64,000 bases of DNA from Mycobacterium sp. KBS0706 (GTDB lineage: Bacteria > Pseudomonadota > Alphaproteobacteria > DSM-16000 > Inquilinaceae): assembly GCF_005938675.2 (NCBI RefSeq), contig NZ_VCCH02000002.1, positions 124,001 to 188,000 of the forward strand, read 5' to 3'. The position numbers and the translations under genes are program-made. The first letter of the stretch is position 1. Each line of letters opens with the position of its first letter. Of the stretch, positions 1-8,042 are shown piece by piece. The notes beneath the pieces are model-generated. The model worked only from the letters and a program-made list of their open reading frames with translations, was not told where the DNA came from and ran no database searches.

Positions 1-1
1 C

Positions 2-46
2 GTCCGCATCTCCCGCCTCATCGCGGCCCAGCGCCGGGCGCACTGA
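2..46 (+). CDS. possible 3' end of a gene cut by the window edge
   Basis: Fourteen open codons (ending ...RLIAAQRRAH) run from the first bases to a TGA at 44-46. The basic, alanine-rich tail would suit the C-terminus of a protein, but 14 codons cannot prove coding. An inverted repeat follows shortly after, which would suit the end of a transcript. No function can be suggested. Confidence 0.22.
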   Translation, partial: VRISRLIAAQRRAH

Positions 47-58
47 AGTGAGTTCTGA

Positions 59-82
59 TCAGGTGTTCCGGCGAGAACCTGA
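59..82 (+). terminator. weak hairpin after the window-edge ORF
   Basis: TCAGGTGTTC pairs with GAACCTGA through one bulged base, giving an eight-pair stem around a short loop. No T-run follows, so it is at best a weak or Rho-assisted terminator. It lies between the edge ORF and the end of the convergent dehydrogenase gene. Confidence 0.22.
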
Positions 83-123
83 CCCCGGATAGCGAGCTCT
101 TCGAGCCTCGGCACTCGGATTGG

Positions 124-939
124 TCAGGCCGGCAGCCGCATCTGCTTGCGCAGGCTCTTGTCGAATGCCTCCGCTGGCACGAACCGTCGCAACAGGCTGA
201 CTTGCCGCGCCCTCTTTCCGGCGGTGTAGCGCCGCCGCGGGCGGGCGTCGGTCACGGCCCTGAGCACTACGTCGGCCACCACCTGCGGGTCGTCGCCCGC
301 GCTCACCATGTCCCTCATCACCCCGACGGCATCGCTCCGAGCCCGGTCATACTCCGCCAGCGCGGCATCCGGCTCGAGGGAGTTCTGCTCGAAGCCGCTG
401 CGCGTGTTGCCCGGTTCGATCAGCGAGACGCGGATGCCGAAGGCGCGGACTTCGTGGTCGAGCGATTCCGAGTAGCCTTCGAGCGCGTGCTTGGTCGCCG
501 AGTAGTGGGTCGAGTACGGCGCGGGGATCAGCCCCAGGATCGAGCCGATATTGATGATGCGCCCCTGGCCGCGCCGCCGCATCGACGGCAGCACCGCGTT
601 GGTCATGCGCAGGATGCCGAACAGGTTGACGTCGAACAGGGCCTGCACCTGGGCGATGGAGGATTCCTCGGCACCGCCGATCAGGCCGATGCCGGCGTTG
701 TTGACCAGGACGTCGATCCGGCCGGTCTGCGAGAGCACGTCCGCGACCAAGGCCTCGACCGACTCGTCGTCGGTCACGTCGCAGGTCAGCATGGAAACCT
801 GGGCCGGGCCGTTGGCGGTCGCTCGCCGACTTGTGCCGAAGACGGTGAAGCCCGCCCGTGCCAGCGCCTCGGCGATGACGCGGCCGATGCCCGAGGAGGC
901 TCCGGTCACGATCGCGGTCTTCCCTGAATGTACGTTCAT
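124..939 (-). CDS. short-chain dehydrogenase/reductase (SDR)
   Basis: This 271-residue protein is a classical SDR, an NAD(P)-dependent cytosolic oxidoreductase of unknown substrate. The cofactor motif TGASSGIG is at residues 12-19, NNAG at 80-83, and the catalytic Ser133, Tyr146 and Lys150 (YSATK) are all present. The start is supported by a GGAGGATCG ribosome site directly before the ATG. The gene is divergent from the MarR regulator at 1052 and shares its 112-bp control region, so it is probably derepressed together with the efflux genes. The pairing suggests detoxification of a reactive carbonyl or quinone exported by the pump, but that is inference. Confidence 0.93.
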   Translation of the reverse strand: MNVHSGKTAIVTGASSGIGRVIAEALARAGFTVFGTSRRATANGPAQVSMLTCDVTDDESVEALVADVLSQTGRIDVLVNNAGIGLIGGAEESSIAQVQALFDVNLFGILRMTNAVLPSMRRRGQGRIINIGSILGLIPAPYSTHYSATKHALEGYSESLDHEVRAFGIRVSLIEPGNTRSGFEQNSLEPDAALAEYDRARSDAVGVMRDMVSAGDDPQVVADVVLRAVTDARPRRRYTAGKRARQVSLLRRFVPAEAFDKSLRKQMRLPA

Positions 940-1016
940 CGATCCTCCAAATCCACGAGGCCAAGCCTCTGCCGGCCAATTGAATTTCGACCATCATATA
1001 ATCAAAGCTGCGCCTC

Positions 1017-1045
1017 TTGACGATAGGTTCATATGCACCTATTTT
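1017..1045 (+). promoter_or_regulatory. promoter with MarR operator in its spacer
   Basis: TTGACG at 1017-1022 and TATTTT at 1040-1045 are 17 bp apart, a good -35/-10 pair. The spacer holds a 20-bp palindrome, ATAGGTTCATATGCACCTAT at 1023-1042, with a single mismatched pair. A repressor bound there would block polymerase, the usual MarR autoregulation. The expected start of transcription is at or next to the ATG at 1052, and no Shine-Dalgarno sequence precedes that ATG, so the message may be leaderless. A related sequence lies at 1546-1563 ahead of the efflux genes. Confidence 0.65.
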
Positions 1046-1051
1046 AGCGGC

Positions 1052-1513
1052 ATGTCACCTCCACAAGCCCTCGACGACGCAACCGCCGACCTCATCGCCC
1101 GTACCTGCCTGTGCCAACGCATCCAGCGGGCAGGGCGGATCGTCGGCCGCCGTTTCGACGAAGCGTTCCGGTCGCTTGGGATCAACAACTGGCAGTTCTC
1201 CATCCTCGTCGCGCTCCGGCAGCTTCGGTCGCCGATGATCGGGGAGGTGGCCGAGGTGCTCGGGATGGACCGCACGACCCTGACCAAGAACCTGAAGCCG
1301 CTGGCACGGCGCGGGCTGCTGCGCGTGGCCGCCGACGAGCACGACGCGCGGGCGCGGCGCATCACCCTGACCGCAGCCGGCGAGGAGATCCTCGCCAACG
1401 CCGGAGAGGGCTGGCAACGGGCCCAGCGGGCGGTCACGCGCGACTTTCCTCCGGAAGAGCTGGCGCGGCTGACGTCCTCGCTGGAGCGTTTCGGGTCTGT
1501 AGGCCGGGGCTGA
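1052..1513 (+). CDS. MarR-family transcriptional regulator
   Basis: The protein has 153 residues, typical for a MarR winged-helix dimer. The helix-turn-helix spans roughly residues 60-92 (IGEVAEVLGMDRTTLTKNLK), followed by the wing with the family's DEHDARARRITLT pattern. An open frame continues upstream on this strand, but it lies antisense to the dehydrogenase. The ATG at 1052 gives a normal-length MarR and falls where transcription should begin. It is probably a ligand-sensing repressor of itself, the divergent SDR and the RND genes that follow. The ligand is unknown, likely a phenolic or other lipophilic compound. Confidence 0.92.
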   Translation: MSPPQALDDATADLIARTCLCQRIQRAGRIVGRRFDEAFRSLGINNWQFSILVALRQLRSPMIGEVAEVLGMDRTTLTKNLKPLARRGLLRVAADEHDARARRITLTAAGEEILANAGEGWQRAQRAVTRDFPPEELARLTSSLERFGSVGRG

Positions 1514-1545
1514 AAGATGGCCACGAGATCCACAGCTTCGGCAAA

Positions 1546-1563
1546 TACGTGCATATACACCGA
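1546..1563 (+). promoter_or_regulatory. second MarR-type operator before the efflux genes
   Basis: TACGTGCATATACACCGA shares 13 of 18 positions with the operator core at 1024-1041 (TAGGTTCATATGCACCTA), including the central CATAT and the flanking CACC. It ends 33 bp before the adaptor ATG. Two related sites at the two control points make a single MarR regulon plausible. Confidence 0.55.
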
Positions 1564-1596
1564 TTCCCGCCTGCCCCAGTCGTCGGAACCCCGCTC

Positions 1597-2712
1597 ATGA
1601 CCAAGACGCGTCTCCTGCTCTTCGTGGCTCTGCCGCTGCTGGCGATCGGCGCGGCGGGCGTCGTCGTGGTCTCGGGAGCGGCCGAGGAGCGGGGGAGGGT
1701 GCAGGACGATCCGCGCAGCGCTCCGCCGGTGATCGCGATCGCCGAAGCCAGGACGCTCGGGCATGTCGAGCGCGCCTTCACCGGCTCGATCTCGGCGCGG
1801 GTGCAGAGCAATCTCGGCTTCCGTGTGCCCGGCAAGATCATCGAGCGCCTGGTCGATGTCGGTGAGCGCGTCGCCGCCGGCCAGCCGCTGATGCGCATCG
1901 ACGAGACCGATCTGAACCTCGCTTTGACGGCCAGGCAGAACGCGGTGGCGGCCGCCCGCGCCGTCGCGGTGCAGGCCCGCGCGGACGACAGGCGATATGC
2001 CGATCTCGTCGCCAAGGGATGGGCGACGAAGCAGCGCCATGAGCAGGCCAAGGCGGCGCTGGATTCCGCCGAGGCGCAGCTGGCCGCCGCCGAAGCCGAG
2101 GCCAGGGTGGCGGCGAACGAGGCCGGATATTCCACCCTCCAGGCCGATGCGGACGGCATCGTCGTCGAAACGCTGGGCGAGCCCGGCCAGGTCGTAACGG
2201 CCGGGCAGGTGGTGGTGCGGCTGGCCCATGCCGGGCCGCGCGAGGCCATCGTGGCGCTTCCCGAGGCGGTCAGGCCGGCCCTGGGGTCGCAGGCGGAGGC
2301 GAGCGTCTACGGCCCCGACCAGCAGCGCTGGCCCGCCCGCCTGCGGCAATTGTCGGATTCGGCCGACCCGCAGACCCGGACCTACGAGGCGCGCTACGTG
2401 CTGGACGGCGATGCTGCATCGGCGCCGCTGGGCGCGACGGTGACGCTGTGGCTCGCGGATGCCGATGCCGCGGAGGCCGTCGAGGTCCCGATCGGCGCCG
2501 TTCTGGACGATGGCCGCAAGACCGGCGTGTGGGTGATCGACCAGGCCAAATCCACGGTCCGCTTCCGGCCGGTGACGATCCGCCGGCTCGGCGGCGAGAC
2601 CGCGATCGTGTCGGGCCTCGAGCCCGGCACGTGGATCGCGGCGCTGGGCGCCCATCTGCTCCATGACGGCGAGACGGTGCGCACACTGGTTGCGAAGGCG
2701 GATGCGCCATGA
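1597..2712 (+). CDS. RND efflux periplasmic adaptor (membrane fusion protein)
   Basis: The protein (371 residues) is an HlyD/AcrA-type adaptor linking an inner-membrane RND pump to an outer-membrane channel. An N-terminal hydrophobic anchor (LLLFVALPLLAIGAAGVVVV) is followed by a lipoyl half-motif (GFRVPGKIIERLVDVGERV). An alpha-helical hairpin rich in Ala, Gln and Glu, near residues 105-175, separates it from the second lipoyl half (ADADGIVVETLGEPGQVV) and the beta-barrel. The ATG at 1597 was chosen because the signal anchor begins there; the frame is open for about 160 codons further upstream. Its stop overlaps the pump start by 4 bp. No outer-membrane factor is encoded nearby, so a general TolC is presumably used. 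Confidence 0.93.
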   Translation: MTKTRLLLFVALPLLAIGAAGVVVVSGAAEERGRVQDDPRSAPPVIAIAEARTLGHVERAFTGSISARVQSNLGFRVPGKIIERLVDVGERVAAGQPLMRIDETDLNLALTARQNAVAAARAVAVQARADDRRYADLVAKGWATKQRHEQAKAALDSAEAQLAAAEAEARVAANEAGYSTLQADADGIVVETLGEPGQVVTAGQVVVRLAHAGPREAIVALPEAVRPALGSQAEASVYGPDQQRWPARLRQLSDSADPQTRTYEARYVLDGDAASAPLGATVTLWLADADAAEAVEVPIGAVLDDGRKTGVWVIDQAKSTVRFRPVTIRRLGGETAIVSGLEPGTWIAALGAHLLHDGETVRTLVAKADAP

Positions 2713-5700
2713 GCTTCAACCTCTCCGCGCTCGCCGTCCGCGAGCGCCCGGTGACGCTGTTCTTCATCATCGCGATCGCGATCGCCGGCGCCTTCGCCTT
2801 CCTCAAGCTCGGCCGTGCCGAGGATCCCGCCTTCACCGTGAAGACGCTGACCGTCACCACCGCCTGGCCGGGCGCGACGGCGCAGGAGATGCAGGACCTC
2901 GTCGCCGAGCCGCTCGAGAAGCGCCTGCAGGAGCTGCAATGGTACGACCGGGTCGAGACCATGGTGCGGCCCGGGCTCGCCTTCATGACGCTGACCCTGA
3001 AGGACAGCACCCCGCCGGCCGCGGTGCAGGAGCAGTTCTACCAGGCCCGCAAGAAGCTGGGCGACGAGGCCCGGATGCTGCCCGCCGGGGTCATGGGCCC
3101 GTTCGTCAACGACGAGTATTCGGACGTCAGCTTCGCGCTCTACGCGCTGAAGGCCAAGGGCATGCCGATGCGCGCGCTGGTCCGGCAGGCCGAGGCGATC
3201 CGCCAGCAGCTGCTCCAGGTGCCCGGCGTCAAGAAGATCGACATTCTCGGCGAGCGGCCGGAACGGATCTTCGTCGAGTTCTCCTATGCCAAGCTGGTCA
3301 CGCTCGGCGTGTCGGCGCAGGACATCTTCGTCGCCCTGCAGCGGCAGAACGCGGTGACGCCGGCGGGGTCGATCGACACCGAGGGACCGCAGGTCTTCAT
3401 CCGGCTCGACGGCGCCTATGACGACCTTCAAAAGATCGCCGACACGCCGATCGCCGCCGGCGGCCGCACCCTCAAGCTCTCCGATATCGCCGATGTCCGG
3501 CGCGGCTACGAAGACCCGGCGACCTTCATCATCCGCCATCAGGGCGAGCCGGCGCTGATGCTGTCCGCGGTGATGCAGGACGGCTGGAACGGCCTCGATC
3601 TCGGCCGCGCGCTGGAGGCGGAGACGGCGAAGATCGCAGGCTCCCTGCCGCTCGGGCTCAGCCTGACCAAGGTGACCGACCAGGCCGTGAACATCACGGA
3701 GTCGGTCGACGAGTTCATGCTGAAGTTCTTCATGGCGCTCGGGGTCGTGCTGCTGGTCAGCCTGCTCAGCCTCGGCTGGCGCGTCGGCATCGTCGTCGCG
3801 GCCGCGGTTCCTCTGACGCTTGCGGTCGTCTTCCTCATCATGCTGGAGACCGGCCGCTTCTTCGACCGCATCACCCTCGGCGCCCTGATCCTCGCGCTCG
3901 GGCTGCTGGTCGACGACGCCATCATCGCCATCGAGGTGATGGTGGTGAAGATGGAGGAGGGCATGGACCGGCTGGCAGCCGCGGCCTATGCCTGGAGCCA
4001 CACCGCGGCGCCGATGCTGTCGGGGACGCTGGTGACGGTGGTCGGGCTGATGCCGGTCGGCTTCGCGCGCTCGACCGCCGGCGAATATGCCGGCAACATC
4101 TTCTGGATCGTCGGCTTCGCCCTGATCGCCTCCTGGGTCGTCGCGGTCGTCTTCACGCCCTATCTGGGCGTGAAGCTGCTGCCCGCGATCAAGCCGGTCG
4201 AAGGCGGGCACCATGCCATCTACGACACGCCGAACTACCGGCGCCTGCGCCGGGTCATCGGCTTCGCCGTCCGTCACAAATTCCTGACCTCCGGCGCGGT
4301 GGGCGTGCTCTTCATGCTCTCCATCATCGGCATGGGCGCGGTGAAGCAGCAATTCTTCCCGACCTCCGATCGTCCCGAGGTCCTGGTCGAGGTGCGCATG
4401 CCGGAGGGCACGAGCATCGAGACGACGGAGCGGACGGTCGAGAAAGTCGAGCGCTGGCTGGCGGACCAGCCGGAGGCGAAGATCGTCACCAGCTATGTCG
4501 GCCAGGGTGCGCCGCGCTTCTTCCTGGCCATGTCCCCGGAATTGCCCGACCCCGCCTTCGCCAAGATCGTCATCCTGACCCCCGACGCGGAGGCCCGCGA
4601 AGCGCTGAAGCGTCGGCTGCGCACGGCCGTGGCCGAAGGGCTCGCGCCCGAAGCCTATCTGCGCATCACCCAGCTGGTGTTCGGCCCCTACACGCCGTTC
4701 CCGGTCGAGTTCCGGGTCATTGGGCCGGATGCCGGCGAGCTGCGCCGGATCTCCGAGCGGGCCCTCGCCATCATGCGGGGCGTTCCCGACGTGCAGCAGG
4801 CCAATCGCGACTGGGGCAATCGCGCGCCGACCCTGCGCTATGTCCTCGACCAGGACCGGCTGCGCCTGATCGGCCTGTCGCCGGCGGAAGCGGCGCAGCA
4901 GCTGCAATTCCTGCTCACCGGCGTCACGGTCACGCAGTTCCGCGAGAACATCCGCACCGTCGACGTGGTGGCCCGCAGCGCCGGTGGCGAGCGGCTCGAT
5001 CCCGCCCGCCTTGCCGATTTCTCGCTCACCAGCCGCGACGGGCGCCTGATCCCGCTCGACCAGATCGGCCATGCCGAGGTGCGCATGGAAGATCCGATCA
5101 TGAAGCGGCGCGACCGCACCCCGACCATCGCCGTCCGCTCCGACATCGGCGAGGCCACCCAGCCGCCCGAAGTCTCGATGCAGGTCATGCAGGCCCTGCA
5201 GCCGCTGATCGCCTCGCTGCCGGACGGCTACCGCATCGAGATGGGCGGCTCGATCGAGGAGGCGGGCAAGGCGAATGTCGCGCTCGCCGCCGTGTTCCCG
5301 ATCATGATCGCCCTGATGCTGGTCTTCATCATGCTGCAGGTCCGCTCCTTCTCGGCGACCGCGATGGTGATGCTGACCGCCCCGCTCGGCCTCGTCGGCG
5401 CTGTGCCGATTCTGCTCGCCTTCAACCAGCCCTTCGGCTTCAACGCCATCCTGGGGCTGATCGGGCTCGCCGGCATCCTGATGCGCAACACGCTGATCCT
5501 GATCGGGCAGATCAAGGAGAACCGGGATGCCGGGCTCGACGACTACCACGCCGTGGTCGAGGCGACCGTGCAGCGCGCCCGCCCGGTGATCCTGACGGCG
5601 CTGGCCGCCGTGATGGCCTTCGTCCCGCTCACCCATTCGGTGTTCTGGGGATCGATGGCCTACACGCTGATCGGCGGCACCGCGATCGGCACCGTGCTGA

Positions 5701-5822
5701 TCCTGCTGTTCCTGCCGGCGCTCTACGCCACCTGGTTCCGGGTGAAGCCGGCCGTCTCGCCGGACGTCGCTCTGGGTCGCGGAGACCGGGAGGCGATCCC
5801 CGTGCCGGCCGGCGCCGAGTGA
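2709..5822 (+). CDS. RND-family multidrug efflux pump, inner-membrane subunit
   Basis: The 1037-residue length is standard for an AcrB/MexB-type HAE1 transporter. The first membrane segment lies near residue 15 (FFIIAIAIAGAFAFL), a large periplasmic loop follows, and TM4 carries the adjacent aspartates of the proton relay in LGLLVDDAIIAIE (about residues 397-409). The second half repeats the fold. The pump should drive proton-coupled export of amphipathic compounds. It is translationally coupled to the adaptor and sits behind the MarR gene. The sequence looks closer to the VexF/AcrB-like subgroup of soil bacteria than to heavy-metal CzcA pumps, since no metal-site motif was seen. Confidence 0.95.
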   Translation: MSFNLSALAVRERPVTLFFIIAIAIAGAFAFLKLGRAEDPAFTVKTLTVTTAWPGATAQEMQDLVAEPLEKRLQELQWYDRVETMVRPGLAFMTLTLKDSTPPAAVQEQFYQARKKLGDEARMLPAGVMGPFVNDEYSDVSFALYALKAKGMPMRALVRQAEAIRQQLLQVPGVKKIDILGERPERIFVEFSYAKLVTLGVSAQDIFVALQRQNAVTPAGSIDTEGPQVFIRLDGAYDDLQKIADTPIAAGGRTLKLSDIADVRRGYEDPATFIIRHQGEPALMLSAVMQDGWNGLDLGRALEAETAKIAGSLPLGLSLTKVTDQAVNITESVDEFMLKFFMALGVVLLVSLLSLGWRVGIVVAAAVPLTLAVVFLIMLETGRFFDRITLGALILALGLLVDDAIIAIEVMVVKMEEGMDRLAAAAYAWSHTAAPMLSGTLVTVVGLMPVGFARSTAGEYAGNIFWIVGFALIASWVVAVVFTPYLGVKLLPAIKPVEGGHHAIYDTPNYRRLRRVIGFAVRHKFLTSGAVGVLFMLSIIGMGAVKQQFFPTSDRPEVLVEVRMPEGTSIETTERTVEKVERWLADQPEAKIVTSYVGQGAPRFFLAMSPELPDPAFAKIVILTPDAEAREALKRRLRTAVAEGLAPEAYLRITQLVFGPYTPFPVEFRVIGPDAGELRRISERALAIMRGVPDVQQANRDWGNRAPTLRYVLDQDRLRLIGLSPAEAAQQLQFLLTGVTVTQFRENIRTVDVVARSAGGERLDPARLADFSLTSRDGRLIPLDQIGHAEVRMEDPIMKRRDRTPTIAVRSDIGEATQPPEVSMQVMQALQPLIASLPDGYRIEMGGSIEEAGKANVALAAVFPIMIALMLVFIMLQVRSFSATAMVMLTAPLGLVGAVPILLAFNQPFGFNAILGLIGLAGILMRNTLILIGQIKENRDAGLDDYHAVVEATVQRARPVILTALAAVMAFVPLTHSVFWGSMAYTLIGGTAIGTVLILLFLPALYATWFRVKPAVSPDVALGRGDREAIPVPAGAE

Positions 5823-5841
5823 CGGCGCGTATCGCGACTGC

Positions 5842-7071
5842 TCACGACGCGCCGGCGTCTGCGATCCGTCTCTTCTCGAAGCCACGGAAGCTCTTGCGGG
5901 CCAGCGGCAGCAGCGTCGCCGCCAGATAGGCCAGGCCGGTCAGCAGCAGCGCTGCGGCAAGGCCGATGCCGCTGATCAGCGCGCCGCCGAATAGCCCGCC
6001 GAAGGGGATCAGGGTCCAGCAGAGTGCGGTGCTCATCGATGTGACGCGGCCGGTCAGGGACTTGGGGATCCGCTCGAACATCACGGCCGACAGGATCGGA
6101 TTGAGGAAGCCCGAGGCGAACCCGCCGATCGCCAGGACGGCGAAGATAAGGGCGAGCGGCGCGTCCACCGCGAGGACCAGGAAGCGCGGCAATCCAGTCA
6201 GCAGGAACGCGACCGTATAGACGGCGAGGCGCGGCATCCGCTCGCCGATGGCAGCGGCAATGGCCGCGCCGATCATGGAGGTGCCGGAGAATACGGCCAG
6301 CATCGCTCCCAGCAATTCCGGGCCATGCCCGGCATCCCGCGTCCACACCGGCAGCAGGACGGCGTGAAAGGCCTGGTCCAGGAGATTGGTGGTGGCCACC
6401 ATGATGACGATGCCCATCAGCACCGCATCCCGGTGCAGGAAGGTCCAGCCTTCCAGCAGCTCCCGGCCATAGGACGCCGTCGCCGCGGCCGGGGCGTGGC
6501 GCAGCGCGGGAATGCTCGCCCCGACGATCAGGGCGGCGACGGCGAAGGTGACGGCATTGAAGATCAGGGCCTGGGCCGGGCCGGTCATGGCGATCAGCGC
6601 GCCGGCGCCGGCCGCACCCACCGTCGATGCCAGCCTTTCGATGGTTCCGACGACGCCGGTCGCCCGCTCCAGCGGCACCGCCGCCAGCTCGGCAATGTCC
6701 GGCACCATCGATTGCTTGGCCGCGTCGGACGGACCTCGCAGGATGCCGATGACGAAGACGATCGGCAGCAGGACCGGGATGGTGAGCAGGCCCAGGAGGT
6801 GCAGCAGGGGCAGCAGCCCCACCGCGACCATCGAGGCCGCATCGCAGAGGATGGCGATCCGCTTGGGGCCGGCGCGGTCGATCAGCGGGCCGGCCAGCGC
6901 CTTGGCGACGACATAAGGCAGCATTTCTGCCATCGCCACCATCCCGGTCGATACGGGGCTGCCCGTCGTGCTCAGCACCAGCCAGGGAATGGCGATCGTC
7001 GACAGCCTCGTGCCGGAAATCGAGAAGATTTCGGCGATGGCCAGGGCGAGAAAAGGCGCCCGTGCGCTCAG
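5842..7071 (-). CDS. MFS transporter with probable CTG start
   Basis: This is a major facilitator permease of about 409 residues, probably a drug or metabolite exporter. The first ATG/GTG/TTG codon in frame is the GTG at 6978, but starting there would delete the whole first transmembrane helix. The upstream codons clearly encode it (FLALAIAEIFSISGTRLST, then IAIPWLVL), and a stop lies at 7087-7089. The best start is CTG at 7071-7069, preceded by GAGGA nine bases away and overlapping the regulator's TGA. Loop motifs (DRAGPKR near TM2-3) are conserved. It is co-transcribed with the ArsR-type gene, which probably controls it. Confidence 0.85.
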   Translation of the reverse strand: MSARAPFLALAIAEIFSISGTRLSTIAIPWLVLSTTGSPVSTGMVAMAEMLPYVVAKALAGPLIDRAGPKRIAILCDAASMVAVGLLPLLHLLGLLTIPVLLPIVFVIGILRGPSDAAKQSMVPDIAELAAVPLERATGVVGTIERLASTVGAAGAGALIAMTGPAQALIFNAVTFAVAALIVGASIPALRHAPAAATASYGRELLEGWTFLHRDAVLMGIVIMVATTNLLDQAFHAVLLPVWTRDAGHGPELLGAMLAVFSGTSMIGAAIAAAIGERMPRLAVYTVAFLLTGLPRFLVLAVDAPLALIFAVLAIGGFASGFLNPILSAVMFERIPKSLTGRVTSMSTALCWTLIPFGGLFGGALISGIGLAAALLLTGLAYLAATLLPLARKSFRGFEKRRIADAGAS

Positions 7072-7712
7072 GGCCCGGCATCCTCGTCACGGTGCGGGAG
7101 GCGGCCCGGATACGGGAAGGCGTGCAGCATGATCGTGAAGGGCGCCATGCCCGGAGGCAGCGGTTCCCCAAGGGGCGGGGCGGCCTGCATCGCCTCCAGC
7201 ATGACGTCGGTCAGCCGCCGGGTCAGGGTCTCGGCCTGATCCGCCGTCAGCGGGATGATCACGTCGCTGGTCGTGCTGGCCTTGCGCCACGGGGCCGGCA
7301 GCTCGGGATATTCCTCGACGGCCCGCTGCATCTGGCCGACCTGCAGGGACAGCGCCGCCTGGGTGAAGGCGACGCCCGCATCCAATTCCGCGCCCTCGGC
7401 GTCCGTCTCGAGCACGGACGTCAATTCGTGGCTGGCGCGCCACCAGCGGTCGCGGCGCGAGGGGCCGGGCGCGTCCTCGATGAAGCCATACTGGGCGAGC
7501 TGGCGGAGGTGATAGCTCGTCGCGCCGCTATTGAGGCCCAGCCGCGCCGCCAGCTGCGTGGCGGTGGCTGGACCGTCGACCCTGAGCATGCCCAGCATCC
7601 GCAACCGAACCGGATGCGCCAGCGCCTTCAGGGCCGTCGGATCGGGAACGACTTGGCTGACGGCGCGAGGCGCTGTCGCAGCGGCCGTCTGACCAAAGCG
7701 AGGTGATTTCAT
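7068..7712 (-). CDS. ArsR-type winged-helix transcriptional regulator
   Basis: The protein (214 residues) has an N-terminal HTH_20/ArsR-like domain (roughly residues 25-95: PTALKALAHPVRLRMLGMLR, then ATQLAARLGLNSGATSYHLRQLAQYG) and a longer C-terminal ligand or dimerisation region ending in a helical segment. It lacks the ELCVCD metal-binding motif of ArsR sensors, so it probably responds to an organic signal. It directly precedes the MFS gene and overlaps its proposed start, giving a regulator-transporter operon. Three regularly spaced TTTGYAAA boxes lie just upstream of its start codon. Confidence 0.9.
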   Translation of the reverse strand: MKSPRFGQTAAATAPRAVSQVVPDPTALKALAHPVRLRMLGMLRVDGPATATQLAARLGLNSGATSYHLRQLAQYGFIEDAPGPSRRDRWWRASHELTSVLETDAEGAELDAGVAFTQAALSLQVGQMQRAVEEYPELPAPWRKASTTSDVIIPLTADQAETLTRRLTDVMLEAMQAAPPLGEPLPPGMAPFTIMLHAFPYPGRLPHRDEDAGP

Positions 7713-8042
7713 CCACCGAGATTAACTTTGCAAAGGCATGTTTGCAAATATTTCTTTGTAAATGCATGAAGGGATGCCCGCTTGCCGCCCGACGACGACA
7801 GCCGGTGTGGGCAGGAAGCGGACCTGGGAAGCAGGTGCGGGCCGTGGGTCATCCTGACCGCAACGGGTGAGGAGCGGCCCCGCCGACGGAGCTGCGAGAC
7901 GTCCGGATAGGGCGCTTATCGGCCATTGCGGCCGCTGCCCGGAACCGGGCGTCGGCGAACTCGGCGGGATCTGGCCCGTCCCGCCCGGTTCGGATCCGCG
8001 AAGTGCCCGAAAGCGGTCATCGCTTTGGCGCCTGGAACCCGT
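7713..8042. other. 330-bp intergenic region upstream of the ArsR-type gene
   Basis: The first 60 bases are AT-rich and hold the promoter region and TTTGYAAA boxes of the ArsR-type gene. From about 7771 to 8042 no convincing coding frame, RNA or terminator was recognised. The kinase gene reads in from the right and ends at 8043. Confidence 0.6.
7727..7762. promoter_or_regulatory. three TTTGYAAA boxes at exact 14-bp spacing
   Basis: TTTGCAAA at 7727-7734, TTTGCAAA at 7741-7748 and TTTGTAAA at 7755-7762 start exactly 14 bp apart. The first is embedded in the perfect palindrome CTTTGCAAAG. They begin 15 bp upstream of the ArsR-type start codon, so autoregulation by that protein is the simplest reading. 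The regular phasing suggests cooperative binding of several dimers. Confidence 0.6.

Noticed and set aside
202-927. Plus-strand open frame of 241 codons opposite the first SDR
   Set aside because: No domain, biased composition and no ribosome site; the minus strand is an intact SDR.
551-1051. Upstream extension of the MarR frame
   Set aside because: It lies antisense to the SDR and would add about 167 non-homologous residues; ATG 1052 gives a normal MarR.
1111-1596. Upstream extension of the RND adaptor frame
   Set aside because: It overlaps the MarR gene in another frame, and the membrane anchor begins at ATG 1597.
2394-5885. Minus-strand open frame of 1163 codons opposite the RND pump
   Set aside because: High-GC genes produce long antisense frames. 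Its translation is low-complexity (Arg, Asp, His, Gln rich) with no fold, while the plus strand encodes a complete RND pump.
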